Source: JAWWAH01 sp033721415 (GTDB taxonomy: Bacteria > Patescibacteriota > Minisyncoccia > Spechtbacterales > 2-12-FULL-38-22). From it: 40,242 nt of DNA. A model generated the notes under the pieces. It saw only the letters and a list, made by a program, of their open reading frames with translations. It was not told the DNA's origin and ran no database searches. Where the stretch lies: the NCBI GenBank assembly GCA_033721415.1, contig JAWWAH010000001.1, positions 1-40,242 on the forward strand, read 5' to 3'. Numbering within the stretch: the stretch's first letter is position 1; the number at the start of each line of letters is the position of its first letter. Made by a program: the position numbers and the translations under genes. Below are positions 31,888 to 39,358 of this stretch, one piece after another.

Positions 31888-32598
31888 ATGAGAAAGAAAG
31901 ATAAAAGAAAAATACCAAAAGAACCGAGAATTAAGGAATTTACCAAATCTCCTCTTGGTAGGAAAGAAAAGCGCTTAAAAAGGATAGAAAAAGAATTTCG
32001 TAAAGGATTTGATTTTTTGGAAAAATATGAAAAGGCCGCTACTATATTCGGCACCGCACGGTATGGTTTTGATGACGAGATATATCAAAAAGCAGAAAAA
32101 CTATCAGCCATGCTCGCTGATCGAGGTTACGCTGTTATAACTGGGGGAGGGCCAGGAGTCATGGAAGCAGCCAATAAAGGTGCTCACAGCGTAAAAGGAA
32201 CTTCTGTTGGTATTAATATTCAACTTAAAGCTATCAAAGAGGACAAAAATAAATATGTTCAAGAGTCAGAATCTTTTAAATACTTCTTTAGCAGAAAAAT
32301 GATGCTTGCCTATGCTTCTCAGCTGTATTTCTTTTTTCCGGGTGGATTTGGCACATTAGACGAATTTTTCGAAATGGTTACTTTGATTCAAACAGAAAAA
32401 ATAAAACCTATTCCAATCATCTTAGTACAAAAGAGTTATTGGGAGCCTTTGCTTGAATGGATATCTGACGAACTTGTAAAAAACAAGGCAATAAACCCAG
32501 ATGACATGGATATTTATCGCTTAGTTGATACACCAGAGGAGGCCATCGAAGTTGCAGAAGAACTACTAGAGGGTAAAACAGCAACCACAGCTTCTTAA
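31888..32598 (+). CDS. LOG-family (TIGR00730) Rossmann protein
   Basis: 236 residues from ATG 31888, which has GGAGG 5 nt upstream; the upstream ATG 31876 lies in the -10 box. Motifs: GGGPGVMEAANKGA and PGGFGTLDEFFE (the PGGxGTxxE family signature), with a conserved Arg-Lys in FFSRKMML. Family knowledge: LOG proteins are phosphoribohydrolases that split nucleoside 5'-monophosphates (cytokinin-type or AMP); many are annotated, wrongly, as lysine decarboxylases. The first ~40 residues are an unusually basic extension. Single gene after the enolase terminator. Confidence 0.85.
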   Translation: MRKKDKRKIPKEPRIKEFTKSPLGRKEKRLKRIEKEFRKGFDFLEKYEKAATIFGTARYGFDDEIYQKAEKLSAMLADRGYAVITGGGPGVMEAANKGAHSVKGTSVGINIQLKAIKEDKNKYVQESESFKYFFSRKMMLAYASQLYFFFPGGFGTLDEFFEMVTLIQTEKIKPIPIILVQKSYWEPLLEWISDELVKNKAINPDDMDIYRLVDTPEEAIEVAEELLEGKTATTAS

Positions 32599-32618
32599 TT
32601 ATGCATTAATACTTTCAC

Positions 32619-32647
32619 TTTACATTCATAATAATATGTGATATTAT
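32619..32647 (+). promoter_or_regulatory. Promoter of the polyampholyte surface protein
   Basis: TTTACA (32619-32624), a 17-nt spacer and TATTAT (32642-32647) preceded by TGA, giving an extended -10. Confidence 0.65.
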
Positions 32648-32652
32648 TTTAG

Positions 32653-32686
32653 ACGGTTCATAAGCCGAAACAGAAAGGCAAACCGT
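32653..32686 (+). promoter_or_regulatory. Leader hairpin over the RBS and start codon
   Basis: ACGGTT (32653-32658) pairs with AACCGT (32681-32686), and GCC with GGC inside. The AAAGG ribosome site lies in the loop, and the GT of the GTG start is in the stem. It could hinder initiation until opened. Confidence 0.45.
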
Positions 32687-33920
32687 GAAAAGAAAAATCA
32701 CGACTATAATTGCAGTATGTGCTGCAATTTTGCTTTTTAATACGCATGCGTTTGCATCTACTCATAAGCAGGGAAATAACTCTGCTTCAGAGATCACTGT
32801 AGATTTCTCAGGCAACAATACTTCAGTAGATACATCTTCTCCTAAGGGTAAGCCTGTAGATAAGTCTCAGGAAAAGCCCAAGGATAAGTCTAAGGATAAG
32901 CCCAAGGATAAGTCTAAGGATAAGCCCGCAGATAAGTCAAAGGATAAGCCCGCAGATAAGTCAAAGGATAAGCCAAAGGACAAGCCCGCAGATAAGTTGG
33001 ATCAGAAGTCCAAGGGTAAGCCTGTAGATAAGTCCAAGGATAAGTCTCAGGAAAAGCCCAAGGATAAGTCCAAGGACAAGCCCAAGGGTAAGTCTGTAGA
33101 TAAGCAGGATCAGAAGTCCAAGGATAATTTGAACGATAAGTCTAAGGACAAGCCCAAGGATAATTCTGTAGATAAGTCCAAGGATAAGTCTAAGGATAAG
33201 CCCGCAGATAAGTCGGGTCAGAAGTCCAAGGATAAGTCTGTAGATAAGTCCAAGGATAAGACGAATCAGAAGTCTGAGAATAAGCCGAATGATAACTCTA
33301 TTGCAGAAATCACCGTAGAGTTCTCAGATGACAACACTTCAGTGATTGTATCTTCGTCCAAGGGTCTTTCCAATGTTGTTCTCGAGTTTTGTGACGGCAC
33401 TCGTTATAAGTTCGATGGCCTTAGTGGAACTGATGATTCCTTTTCATATAATGGTAAGTTGATTACCACTGTGTGGGTAAAATCTGGAAGCTTTAAGAGT
33501 GGAGATGGCCCAGGCTATGGCGAGAGATTTGATAATTCAGATCTAGAGTGTGAACCTACAGACGAACCAACAGATGAGCCTACTGATGAGCCCTCAGACG
33601 AGCCCTCGGATGAACCAACAGATGAACCTACAGACGAGCCCTCGGATGAACCTACAGACGAGCCCTCAGACGAGCCAACTGATGATTCAGAGGATAATAC
33701 CAGTGATGATTCTTCAGATAAGCTCAAAAATGATCTAAACCACGACCCTTCTGATGATTCCAGCGACGAACTAAAAGATGACTCTTCGGACGACCCAGGG
33801 TATGGCATCGATGGCCCTCTTGCATTTACAGGATCAGCAATTGTCAAAATTCTGGGAATTATTATTGCTACCCTCCTCCTTGTTGGTAGTTTTATACTAA
33901 GTTGGTATAGATCCATCTAA
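32685..33920 (+). CDS. Surface polyampholyte protein with LAFTG sorting-like C-terminus
   Basis: 411 residues from GTG. Signal peptide (1-25, cleavage after AFA), a short domain start (SEITVDFSGNNTSV), then ~150 residues of KSKDKP/KPADKS-type repeats (basic and acidic alternating). A second copy of the domain start (AEITVEFSDDNTSV) leads into a folded ~70-residue domain with one Cys (VVLEFCDGTRYKFDG). Then ~45 residues of TDEP/SDEP repeats, an acidic Ser/Asp stretch and LAFTG (379-383) followed by a hydrophobic helix and WYRSI. LAXTG is the class E sortase motif, so covalent wall anchoring is plausible, though the basic tail is minimal. No sortase gene is in the window. Confidence 0.75.
   Translation: MKRKITTIIAVCAAILLFNTHAFASTHKQGNNSASEITVDFSGNNTSVDTSSPKGKPVDKSQEKPKDKSKDKPKDKSKDKPADKSKDKPADKSKDKPKDKPADKLDQKSKGKPVDKSKDKSQEKPKDKSKDKPKGKSVDKQDQKSKDNLNDKSKDKPKDNSVDKSKDKSKDKPADKSGQKSKDKSVDKSKDKTNQKSENKPNDNSIAEITVEFSDDNTSVIVSSSKGLSNVVLEFCDGTRYKFDGLSGTDDSFSYNGKLITTVWVKSGSFKSGDGPGYGERFDNSDLECEPTDEPTDEPTDEPSDEPSDEPTDEPTDEPSDEPTDEPSDEPTDDSEDNTSDDSSDKLKNDLNHDPSDDSSDELKDDSSDDPGYGIDGPLAFTGSAIVKILGIIIATLLLVGSFILSWYRSI
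32857..33290 (+). repeat. Tandem repeat coding KSKDKP-type units
   Basis: Degenerate 18-nt units of the form AAGTCTAAGGATAAGCCC repeat in frame through the basic region, with CAGGAAAAG and GTAGATAAG variants. Prone to copy-number change and to assembly error. Confidence 0.85.
33552..33690 (+). repeat. Tandem repeat coding TDEP/SDEP units
   Basis: About eleven 12-nt units of the form GAACCTACAGAC or GAGCCCTCGGAT. Codons alternate between CCT/CCC/CCA, so the peptide is conserved more than the DNA. Confidence 0.85.
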
Positions 33921-33938
33921 AAACTAAGTTCTTTCTTT

Positions 33939-33967
33939 AAAGCACCAGATAGCTATCTGGTGCTTTT
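33939..33967 (+). terminator. Terminator of the polyampholyte gene
   Basis: A 24-nt perfect palindrome (AGCACCAGATAG and its complement, 33941-33964) with AA before and TTTCTT after. Confidence 0.88.
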
Positions 33968-34011
33968 CTTATATAAAAGTTGTTAAATGTCTTATTTTTT
34001 AGGCATTAGAC

Positions 34012-34039
34012 TTGCATATTTTAGTTTTTAGGATAGAAT
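34012..34039 (+). promoter_or_regulatory. Candidate promoter upstream of the structured region
   Basis: TTGCAT (34012-34017), a 16-nt spacer and TAGAAT (34034-34039). It would start a transcript near 34046, just before the left repeat arm. A second candidate -10 (TATAAA, 34343-34348) lies nearer hppA. Confidence 0.4.
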
Positions 34040-34055
34040 AGAATATGTTGTTGTA

Positions 34056-34321
34056 GGCCCTCTAACCAACAAATAAAATACAATTTGGAAGCTAAAAAAT
34101 GATTCAGATTCACGAAGCGACGACGATGGAGTAGTGATAACTACTTCAAGGAGGAGCGACAAAGAAGATCAATTATTTATTAGCTTTCCGAGGGACGGGC
34201 GTATATTCTCCAGCTCCTGTGTTTTCGTCATTAATGCACAATTGTGCATTACATTCCTTAGGCCTTGGCTCTGAATAATATCCGCTCCGCCAAATGAATT
34301 TGTATTTGTTAGTTAGAGGGC
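34056..34321 (+). other. Structured region bounded by a ~32-nt inverted repeat, upstream of hppA
   Basis: The left arm 34056-34088 (GGCCCTCTAACCAACAAATA...) is the imperfect complement of the right arm 34290-34321 (...TTTGTTAGTTAGAGGGCT). Inside are a second long-range pair, 34087-34104 with 34171-34189 (GGAAGCTAAAAA/ATTTATTAGCTTTCC), a hairpin GTAGTGATAACTAC (34131-34144) and an 18-nt palindrome AATGCACAATTGTGCATT (34233-34250). A 11-codon ORF at 34099-34134 lacks a ribosome site. The 33921-34369 gap holds only this, the terminator and the candidate promoters. It may be an hppA leader RNA, a separate ncRNA or a MITE; TA flanks both ends. Confidence 0.6.
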
Positions 34322-34369
34322 TAATAATACAGCAATTTTTATTATAAATTAAATTTTTTTGTAAATAAT

Positions 34370-36379
34370 ATGTTAGAAACAACACTTTTAGTTTCTTTAA
34401 GTGCAGCATTTGCTTCTCTTGGATATGCTGCAATATTGGCTTCTAAGATACTATCCTCTTCAGCTGGAACAGAAAAAATGCAAGAGATTGCAAAAGCTAT
34501 ACAAGAGGGTTCTGCAGCTTTTTTATCTAGGCAATATCAGGCTGTATCAGTAGTAGCCCTTGTATTAGCAATCGGTATTGCGCTTGCTCCACCCCTTGGT
34601 TTTGAAGCTGCAATCGGATTTTTAGTTGGTGCCATTGCATCTGCTTTAGCTGGAGTTTTTGGTATGCTTATCGCGGTACGTGCAAACGTCAGAGTGGCTG
34701 ATAAAGCATCAAAAGGGCTTGCGCCAGCATTCAACTTGGCCTTTCGCGGGGGAGCTGTTACAGGCTTTGCTGTGGTTGGGCTAGCTTTAATATCAATAGT
34801 TTCTATAATCAAACTTTATGGAGTCGAGGATCTAACGCCTCTTATTGCTCTTGGATTTGGCGGGTCTCTAATATCTGTATTTGCTCGTTTAGGAGGAGGA
34901 ATTTATACAAAAGCAGCTGACGTTGGCGCTGATTTAGTTGGTAAAGTAGAAGCAGGAATTCCCGAGGATGATCCTCGTAACCCTGCTGTTATTGCAGATA
35001 ACGTTGGAGATAACGTTGGAGACGATGCCGGAATGGCCGCAGACCTGTTTGAAACATATGTTGTAACAACAGTTGCAGCTATGCTTATTATTTCAATAAC
35101 TGATGTAGGGTTAATTCATCTACCATTACTACTTGGCGCAATAGCTGCAGTTGCATCTATAATTGCATCTATAGGTGTTCGAATTACACCAGTATCAAAA
35201 GCTTTGTTTTCGTGGCTTAGTGGCAAAGACGAAGCCGGAGCCATAATGAGTGCATTATATACAGGACTCTTTCTTTCAGCAGGGCTTTCGGTAGTTGGTT
35301 TTTATTTTGTATTAGTAGGTGAATCCGGATTATTTAATGCAGCATTGATAGGCATTGGAGTTACTGTTGCAATGGTCCTTATAACTGAATATTACACATC
35401 TAAGCGTTTTAGAGCGGTTAAAGACATCGCTAAAGCATCAGAGTCGGGTCATGCTACAAATATAATTTCTGGTTTAGCATATGGTATGGAGGCAACAGCT
35501 ATGCCAGTAGTTATTATAATAGCTGCCATACTTGGTTCGCATGCGGCAGCAGGATTAGTGGGTGTTGCTATAGCAGCAGTTGCTATGCTTTCTCTTGCGG
35601 GAATAATAATTGCCGTGGATGCATTTGGTCCAATAACAGATAATGCCGGAGGAATAGCTGAGATGTCCGAATTGCCATCATCTGTAAGAGATATCACAGA
35701 CGCACTTGATGCAGTTGGGAACACAACAAAAGCTGTTACGAAAGGATATGCTATTGCTTCAGCTGGCCTCGCAGCATTGATATTATTTGTTTCTTATCTT
35801 GAAGAATTTAAATCAGGAGTTCACTTAGACTTTGTGCTTGATAATCCTTCGGTTCTTGCGGGTATTCTTGCTGGTGCCGCTGTACCTTATCTATTTGCAT
35901 CTTTTGCGATGCGTTCTGTGGGTAAGGCTGCAGGTTCTGTTGTAGAAGAAGTACGCAGACAGTTTAGAGAGATACCTGGCATCATGGAGGGAACAGCAAA
36001 ACCTGATTATGCTAAAGCTGTTACCCTTGTAACAAAAGCTGCAATTAGAGAGATGATTATACCCGCTTTACTTCCAGTAGTTATACCAGCTTTAGTCTGG
36101 TTTATACTAGGCCCAGAAGCTTTGGGTGGTGCATTAATCGGAGTTATCATCACAGGATTGTTCGTAGCCATTTCTATGACATCTGGTGGAGCAGCTTGGG
36201 ATAATGCTAAAAAATACATAGAAGAAGGTAATCTTGGCGGCAAGGGTTCTTTAGCTCACAAGGCTGCCGTTACAGGAGATACAGTAGGAGATCCATACAA
36301 AGATACAGCTGGACCCGCTATTAACCCTGTTATCAAGGTTATGAACGTAGTAGCATTACTTCTAGTTAGGTTCTTCTAA
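34370..36379 (+). CDS. hppA: Membrane-bound H+-translocating pyrophosphatase
   Basis: 669 residues with ~16 helices. The active site is intact: GGGIYTKAADVGADLVGKVEAGIPEDDPRNPAVIADNVGDNVGD in the usual position, and GGAAWDNAKKYIE with DTVGDPYKDTAGPA near the C-terminus. GNTTKAVTKGYAIAS carries the Lys that marks K+-independent, H+-pumping enzymes. Family knowledge: it couples PPi hydrolysis to proton export, conserving energy from biosynthetic PPi, which is useful in a fermentative cell. It begins 48 nt after the structured region, so regulation by a leader RNA is possible. A long terminator follows. Confidence 0.95.
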   Translation: MLETTLLVSLSAAFASLGYAAILASKILSSSAGTEKMQEIAKAIQEGSAAFLSRQYQAVSVVALVLAIGIALAPPLGFEAAIGFLVGAIASALAGVFGMLIAVRANVRVADKASKGLAPAFNLAFRGGAVTGFAVVGLALISIVSIIKLYGVEDLTPLIALGFGGSLISVFARLGGGIYTKAADVGADLVGKVEAGIPEDDPRNPAVIADNVGDNVGDDAGMAADLFETYVVTTVAAMLIISITDVGLIHLPLLLGAIAAVASIIASIGVRITPVSKALFSWLSGKDEAGAIMSALYTGLFLSAGLSVVGFYFVLVGESGLFNAALIGIGVTVAMVLITEYYTSKRFRAVKDIAKASESGHATNIISGLAYGMEATAMPVVIIIAAILGSHAAAGLVGVAIAAVAMLSLAGIIIAVDAFGPITDNAGGIAEMSELPSSVRDITDALDAVGNTTKAVTKGYAIASAGLAALILFVSYLEEFKSGVHLDFVLDNPSVLAGILAGAAVPYLFASFAMRSVGKAAGSVVEEVRRQFREIPGIMEGTAKPDYAKAVTLVTKAAIREMIIPALLPVVIPALVWFILGPEALGGALIGVIITGLFVAISMTSGGAAWDNAKKYIEEGNLGGKGSLAHKAAVTGDTVGDPYKDTAGPAINPVIKVMNVVALLLVRFF

Positions 36380-36398
36380 AAAGATAACAAAACTAGTT

Positions 36399-36440
36399 AT
36401 AAAACAAAGAATCGGCCGAGTGGCCGATTCTTTGTTTTAT
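36399..36440 (+). terminator. Terminator of hppA
   Basis: Arms of 19 bp (ATAAAACAAAGAATCGGCC and its complement) around GAGT. Confidence 0.9.
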
Positions 36441-36458
36441 ACGGAATATGATAAAATA

Positions 36459-36464
36459 TATAAT
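36459..36464 (+). promoter_or_regulatory. Probable -10 box of the antiporter operon
   Basis: TATAAT 32 nt before the ATG; the -35 position falls in the hppA terminator stem. Confidence 0.4.
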
Positions 36465-36496
36465 AGAATACAAAAATAAAAGATTTAAGTTATTGA

Positions 36497-37489
36497 ATGG
36501 AATTTTTAGTAGATGGAATAATAGTTGTAATAGGTATATTTGTCCTATTAAAGGCTGGTAAATATGTTGTGAGGTCTCTTGCCGCAATGGCAAGATTTTT
36601 GCATGTATCAGAATTTATTCTGTCTTTTCTTCTGATAGCTTTTGCGACATCACTTCCAGAGCTTTCAGTAGGATTGAATTCAGCATTTTCAGGAATACCA
36701 GCTTTGTCACTTGGGGATATAGTTGGCACCAATATAGTAAACTTCACTCTTATATTAGGTATAGTCTCTGTGCTTGCAGGGAAAATGGAGTTAAAAGACT
36801 ATAAACACTTCAAAGAAAATAGGGCATTTCATTTTATGCTTGTTATGGCTCCTCTTATTCTTTTAATGGATGGAGTATTATCTAGATTAGATGGATTTTT
36901 TCTTTTAGTTTTGTTTATAAGCAATATATTAAAGCTGTTGGATGTTGATGATGTGATTTTAGGTAGAAAAGTTTTACGTCCACACTTAGCTTTACATGCT
37001 CATCATACAGTTGACTCCAAGCATCGTTTTGTAGGTAATGTATTTGTTTTTGTTATTGCGGTTTCTGTATTATTAGCATCATCGTCGCTAATAGTATTAT
37101 CAATAGAAGATATATCTGCCCATTTTGGAATACCTGAGATTTTGATAGGTTTATTTATTATCGGGATAGGCACAAGCCTACCTGAACTATCAATAGGTAT
37201 TAAAAGTGTTAAATCTGAGCGTGACGGTATTTCTCTTGGAGATCTTTTTGGTTCAGCCGTTATAAACTCTACCCTTATATTAGGAACAGTATCTATGATT
37301 ACCCCAATTACAATAACAGAGCCGGCAACCTTCTGGGTAACTGTGGTGTTTGTGGCACTCACTCTTCTTTTAGCAAATTATTTTTTACGCAAAAAAAGCT
37401 TTGTGACAAGAAAGGAGGGAATAATACTAATAATGGTTTACGTATTGTTCTTATCCATACAACTTATAGTTTATAGTTTGTACCGATAG
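36497..37489 (+). CDS. Ca2+/cation antiporter (CaCA family), copy 1
   Basis: 330 residues with ~10 helices in two inverted halves. Alpha-1 is ATSLPELSVGLNSA...DIVGTNIVNFTLILG, and alpha-2 GTSLPELSIGI...LGDLFGSAVINSTLILG; both acidic residues (LPEL) and the GTN/GSA Asn turns are present. Family knowledge: these exchange Na+ or H+ for Ca2+ across the cytoplasmic membrane, as YrbG and NCX_Mj do. A central hydrophilic loop contains HAHHT, a short His cluster that may bind metal. The second copy starts 4 nt downstream. Confidence 0.9.
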   Translation: MEFLVDGIIVVIGIFVLLKAGKYVVRSLAAMARFLHVSEFILSFLLIAFATSLPELSVGLNSAFSGIPALSLGDIVGTNIVNFTLILGIVSVLAGKMELKDYKHFKENRAFHFMLVMAPLILLMDGVLSRLDGFFLLVLFISNILKLLDVDDVILGRKVLRPHLALHAHHTVDSKHRFVGNVFVFVIAVSVLLASSSLIVLSIEDISAHFGIPEILIGLFIIGIGTSLPELSIGIKSVKSERDGISLGDLFGSAVINSTLILGTVSMITPITITEPATFWVTVVFVALTLLLANYFLRKKSFVTRKEGIILIMVYVLFLSIQLIVYSLYR

Positions 37490-37493
37490 CAAT

Positions 37494-38531
37494 ATGGAGC
37501 AAATTATTTTTAATACAATTTTCCTTATATTTAGCATATATTTGCTAATAAGATCGGGCGTACATGTTGTACGCTCTCTTAGTGTTATAGCTCGTTTTTT
37601 TAATGCATCAGAGTTTACAATTTCCTTTATATTAATGGCATTTGCAACATCTCTCCCAGAGCTTGCTGTCGGGGTGAATTCAGCTTTAACAGATAGCCCA
37701 AATATATCTTTAGGCAATATACTTGGAACTAATATAGTAAATATAACCTTAATATTGGGTTTGATAGGGATAATAGCAGGAAAGATATCAGTTGAAGATG
37801 AGAGTAAATTTGACTCAACTCGTATATTTAGTTTTTTACTCGTTATGTCCCCAGTGTTATTGATGTTCGATGGGGTTCTTAGCAGAATAGATGGCGTAAT
37901 ATTGTTAGCTTTGTTTGCCTGGAATATGGAGAGATTGTTTGAAATTAGAGAAAGACTCAAAGAAGCTAAAATAGTTCAAAAGATACTTTCTAGAAACAAA
38001 GAGATAGATCCCAAACACTCATTAGAAGAAGAGGTAGAAGATGTAGAAGAAGCTGTTGTATCTGTGCGAGAATTTTTTCGAGCTTCGAGCATATTTATTC
38101 TTAGTACATCTCTTTTGGTTGCGGCATCCTATGCAGTTGTTTACAGCGCAAAGAACTTATCCTTTATCTTTGGAGTGCCCGAAATCTTAATAGGATTACT
38201 AGTTGTTGGCATAGGAACAAGCTTACCAGAGCTTGTCTTTGGTTTGCAGAGTGCAAACAATGGTAATGGGGGAATGTCTCTAGGTAATATATTTGGCTCT
38301 TCTGTTGTAAATTCCACGCTAATACTTGGCGTAACATCTATTATAAGACCAATAGTTATGCAAGACAGCGCAATTTTCTGGATTAGTGCTATTTTCATGG
38401 GGGGAACATTGATACTTGCTCATTATATGTTCAGGACTAAGAATTTTTTGGTTAGAAAAGAAGCTGTGGTTCTTGTTTTCGCCTATGTTGTCTTTTTGAT
38501 AACTCAAATAATAATAGGAATAATTCAATAG
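37494..38531 (+). CDS. Ca2+/cation antiporter (CaCA family), copy 2
   Basis: 345 residues, clear paralogue of the preceding gene. Alpha-1 ATSLPELAVGVNSA...NILGTNIVNITLILG, alpha-2 GTSLPELVFGLQSA...LGNIFGSSVVNSTLILG. It differs in the central cytoplasmic loop, which is longer and acidic (EEEVEDVEEAVV), and in having no His cluster. A different ion preference or regulation by the loop is possible. Operon with copy 1 and the DUF167 gene, 7 nt apart. Confidence 0.9.
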   Translation: MEQIIFNTIFLIFSIYLLIRSGVHVVRSLSVIARFFNASEFTISFILMAFATSLPELAVGVNSALTDSPNISLGNILGTNIVNITLILGLIGIIAGKISVEDESKFDSTRIFSFLLVMSPVLLMFDGVLSRIDGVILLALFAWNMERLFEIRERLKEAKIVQKILSRNKEIDPKHSLEEEVEDVEEAVVSVREFFRASSIFILSTSLLVAASYAVVYSAKNLSFIFGVPEILIGLLVVGIGTSLPELVFGLQSANNGNGGMSLGNIFGSSVVNSTLILGVTSIIRPIVMQDSAIFWISAIFMGGTLILAHYMFRTKNFLVRKEAVVLVFAYVVFLITQIIIGIIQ

Positions 38532-38538
38532 AATTTTT

Positions 38539-38763
38539 ATGAAAATAAATGTTCACGTTAATGCAGGAGCAAAAAGCCCTAGTGTGCAAAAAATAGATGA
38601 TATAACTTATAGGGTTAGAGTGAATGCACCAGCACAGAAAGGAGCTGCAAATAGACGCTTAATAGATATTCTTTCAGAATACTTTAAAGTGCCAAAAACT
38701 CATGTTACAATAGTAGCTGGAGATAGAAGCAAGGTTAAAATAATCAAAATAATAGACAACTAG
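38539..38763 (+). CDS. DUF167 / YggU-family protein
   Basis: 74 residues. VHVNAGAKSPSVQ..., YRVRVNAPAQKGAANRRLIDILSEYF and VTIVAGDRSKVKII match the DUF167 family, small alpha/beta proteins with conserved basic residues and no established function. Length slightly under the usual ~95. It is 7 nt after the antiporter and 1 nt before the next gene, so part of the operon. Confidence 0.9.
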   Translation: MKINVHVNAGAKSPSVQKIDDITYRVRVNAPAQKGAANRRLIDILSEYFKVPKTHVTIVAGDRSKVKIIKIIDN

Positions 38764-38764
38764 C

Positions 38765-39352
38765 ATGAAGTCATTGATTTCAAAAACAACAAAGATTTTG
38801 AAAGAGATAGTCAAAACAATTACTCCACTCTTAGATAAAATGGTTAGCAAATTGATTGCTTTTTCTAAGCGTAGCAAAGACTGGTTCTTAAATCTTGAAA
38901 TTCAGCATCAAGCTCTTGTTTCGTTAGCACTTCTTTTTGCTATTGGCTTAATCGGACTCTTGGTAACCTTATCTGGTCCATCAAATACATCAAGCAATAG
39001 TGCAGATCCTGCTGAAGTTGCAAAAGAACCTGAAAGAGAAATATTTTTTACATGTACCGAAACAGAAATAACTCCAGCAGAAATAACTATTTCTGCCAAA
39101 GAGTTTATAAGGTTTCGCTTTAAGAATGAAGCCTCTAACCCAACAAGTTTTGGTCTACGTGCAAGAGAGGATACATTCTTAGGATTTGGTGGAGGCGAAA
39201 CTAGCCAAATAAATTCTACAATTGCTATAGCTCCCCAAACCATAGCTAGTTTTTCTTGGCGTATACCAGCAGAAATAAAAGGTAGAACTATCGAATCTTA
39301 TTGCTCGCGACAGGATTCTGAAGTAACAGGAATTGTTAAATTTAATAAATAA
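38765..39352 (+). CDS. Membrane-anchored cupredoxin-like protein without copper ligands
   Basis: 195 residues. A ~50-residue basic cytoplasmic head, one helix (~57-79), a short linker and a beta-rich outer domain with a pattern like cupredoxins (FTCTETEITPAEITISAKEFIRFRFKNEASNPTSFGL...SYCSRQDSEVTGIVKF). The typical type 1 copper His residues are absent; Cys survives in YCSRQ where C-x-x-x-H would be expected. A structural beta-sandwich role, or a second Cys (FTCT) forming a disulphide, are possible. Starts 1 nt after DUF167. Fold assignment is tentative. Confidence 0.6.
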   Translation: MKSLISKTTKILKEIVKTITPLLDKMVSKLIAFSKRSKDWFLNLEIQHQALVSLALLFAIGLIGLLVTLSGPSNTSSNSADPAEVAKEPEREIFFTCTETEITPAEITISAKEFIRFRFKNEASNPTSFGLRAREDTFLGFGGGETSQINSTIAIAPQTIASFSWRIPAEIKGRTIESYCSRQDSEVTGIVKFNK

Positions 39353-39358
39353 AACACC

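Noticed and set aside
32685..33300. Repeats in the KSKDKP region considered as a CRISPR-like array.
   Set aside because: The units are contiguous, in frame and have no unique spacers; they are protein-coding tandem repeats.
33515..33916. Minus-strand 133-codon frame rich in Ser and Gly.
   Set aside because: It is the antisense of the TDEP/SDEP repeat; simple-repeat coding often leaves both strands open.
34173..34433. Minus-strand 86-codon frame with two Cys, a Pro/Glu-rich end and an INDENTGAGEY stretch, slightly recalling a tmRNA tag.
   Set aside because: It starts inside hppA on the opposite strand, has no ribosome site, and lies over the stem arms and palindrome. No tmRNA tRNA-like ends are present. 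The structure explains the sequence better.
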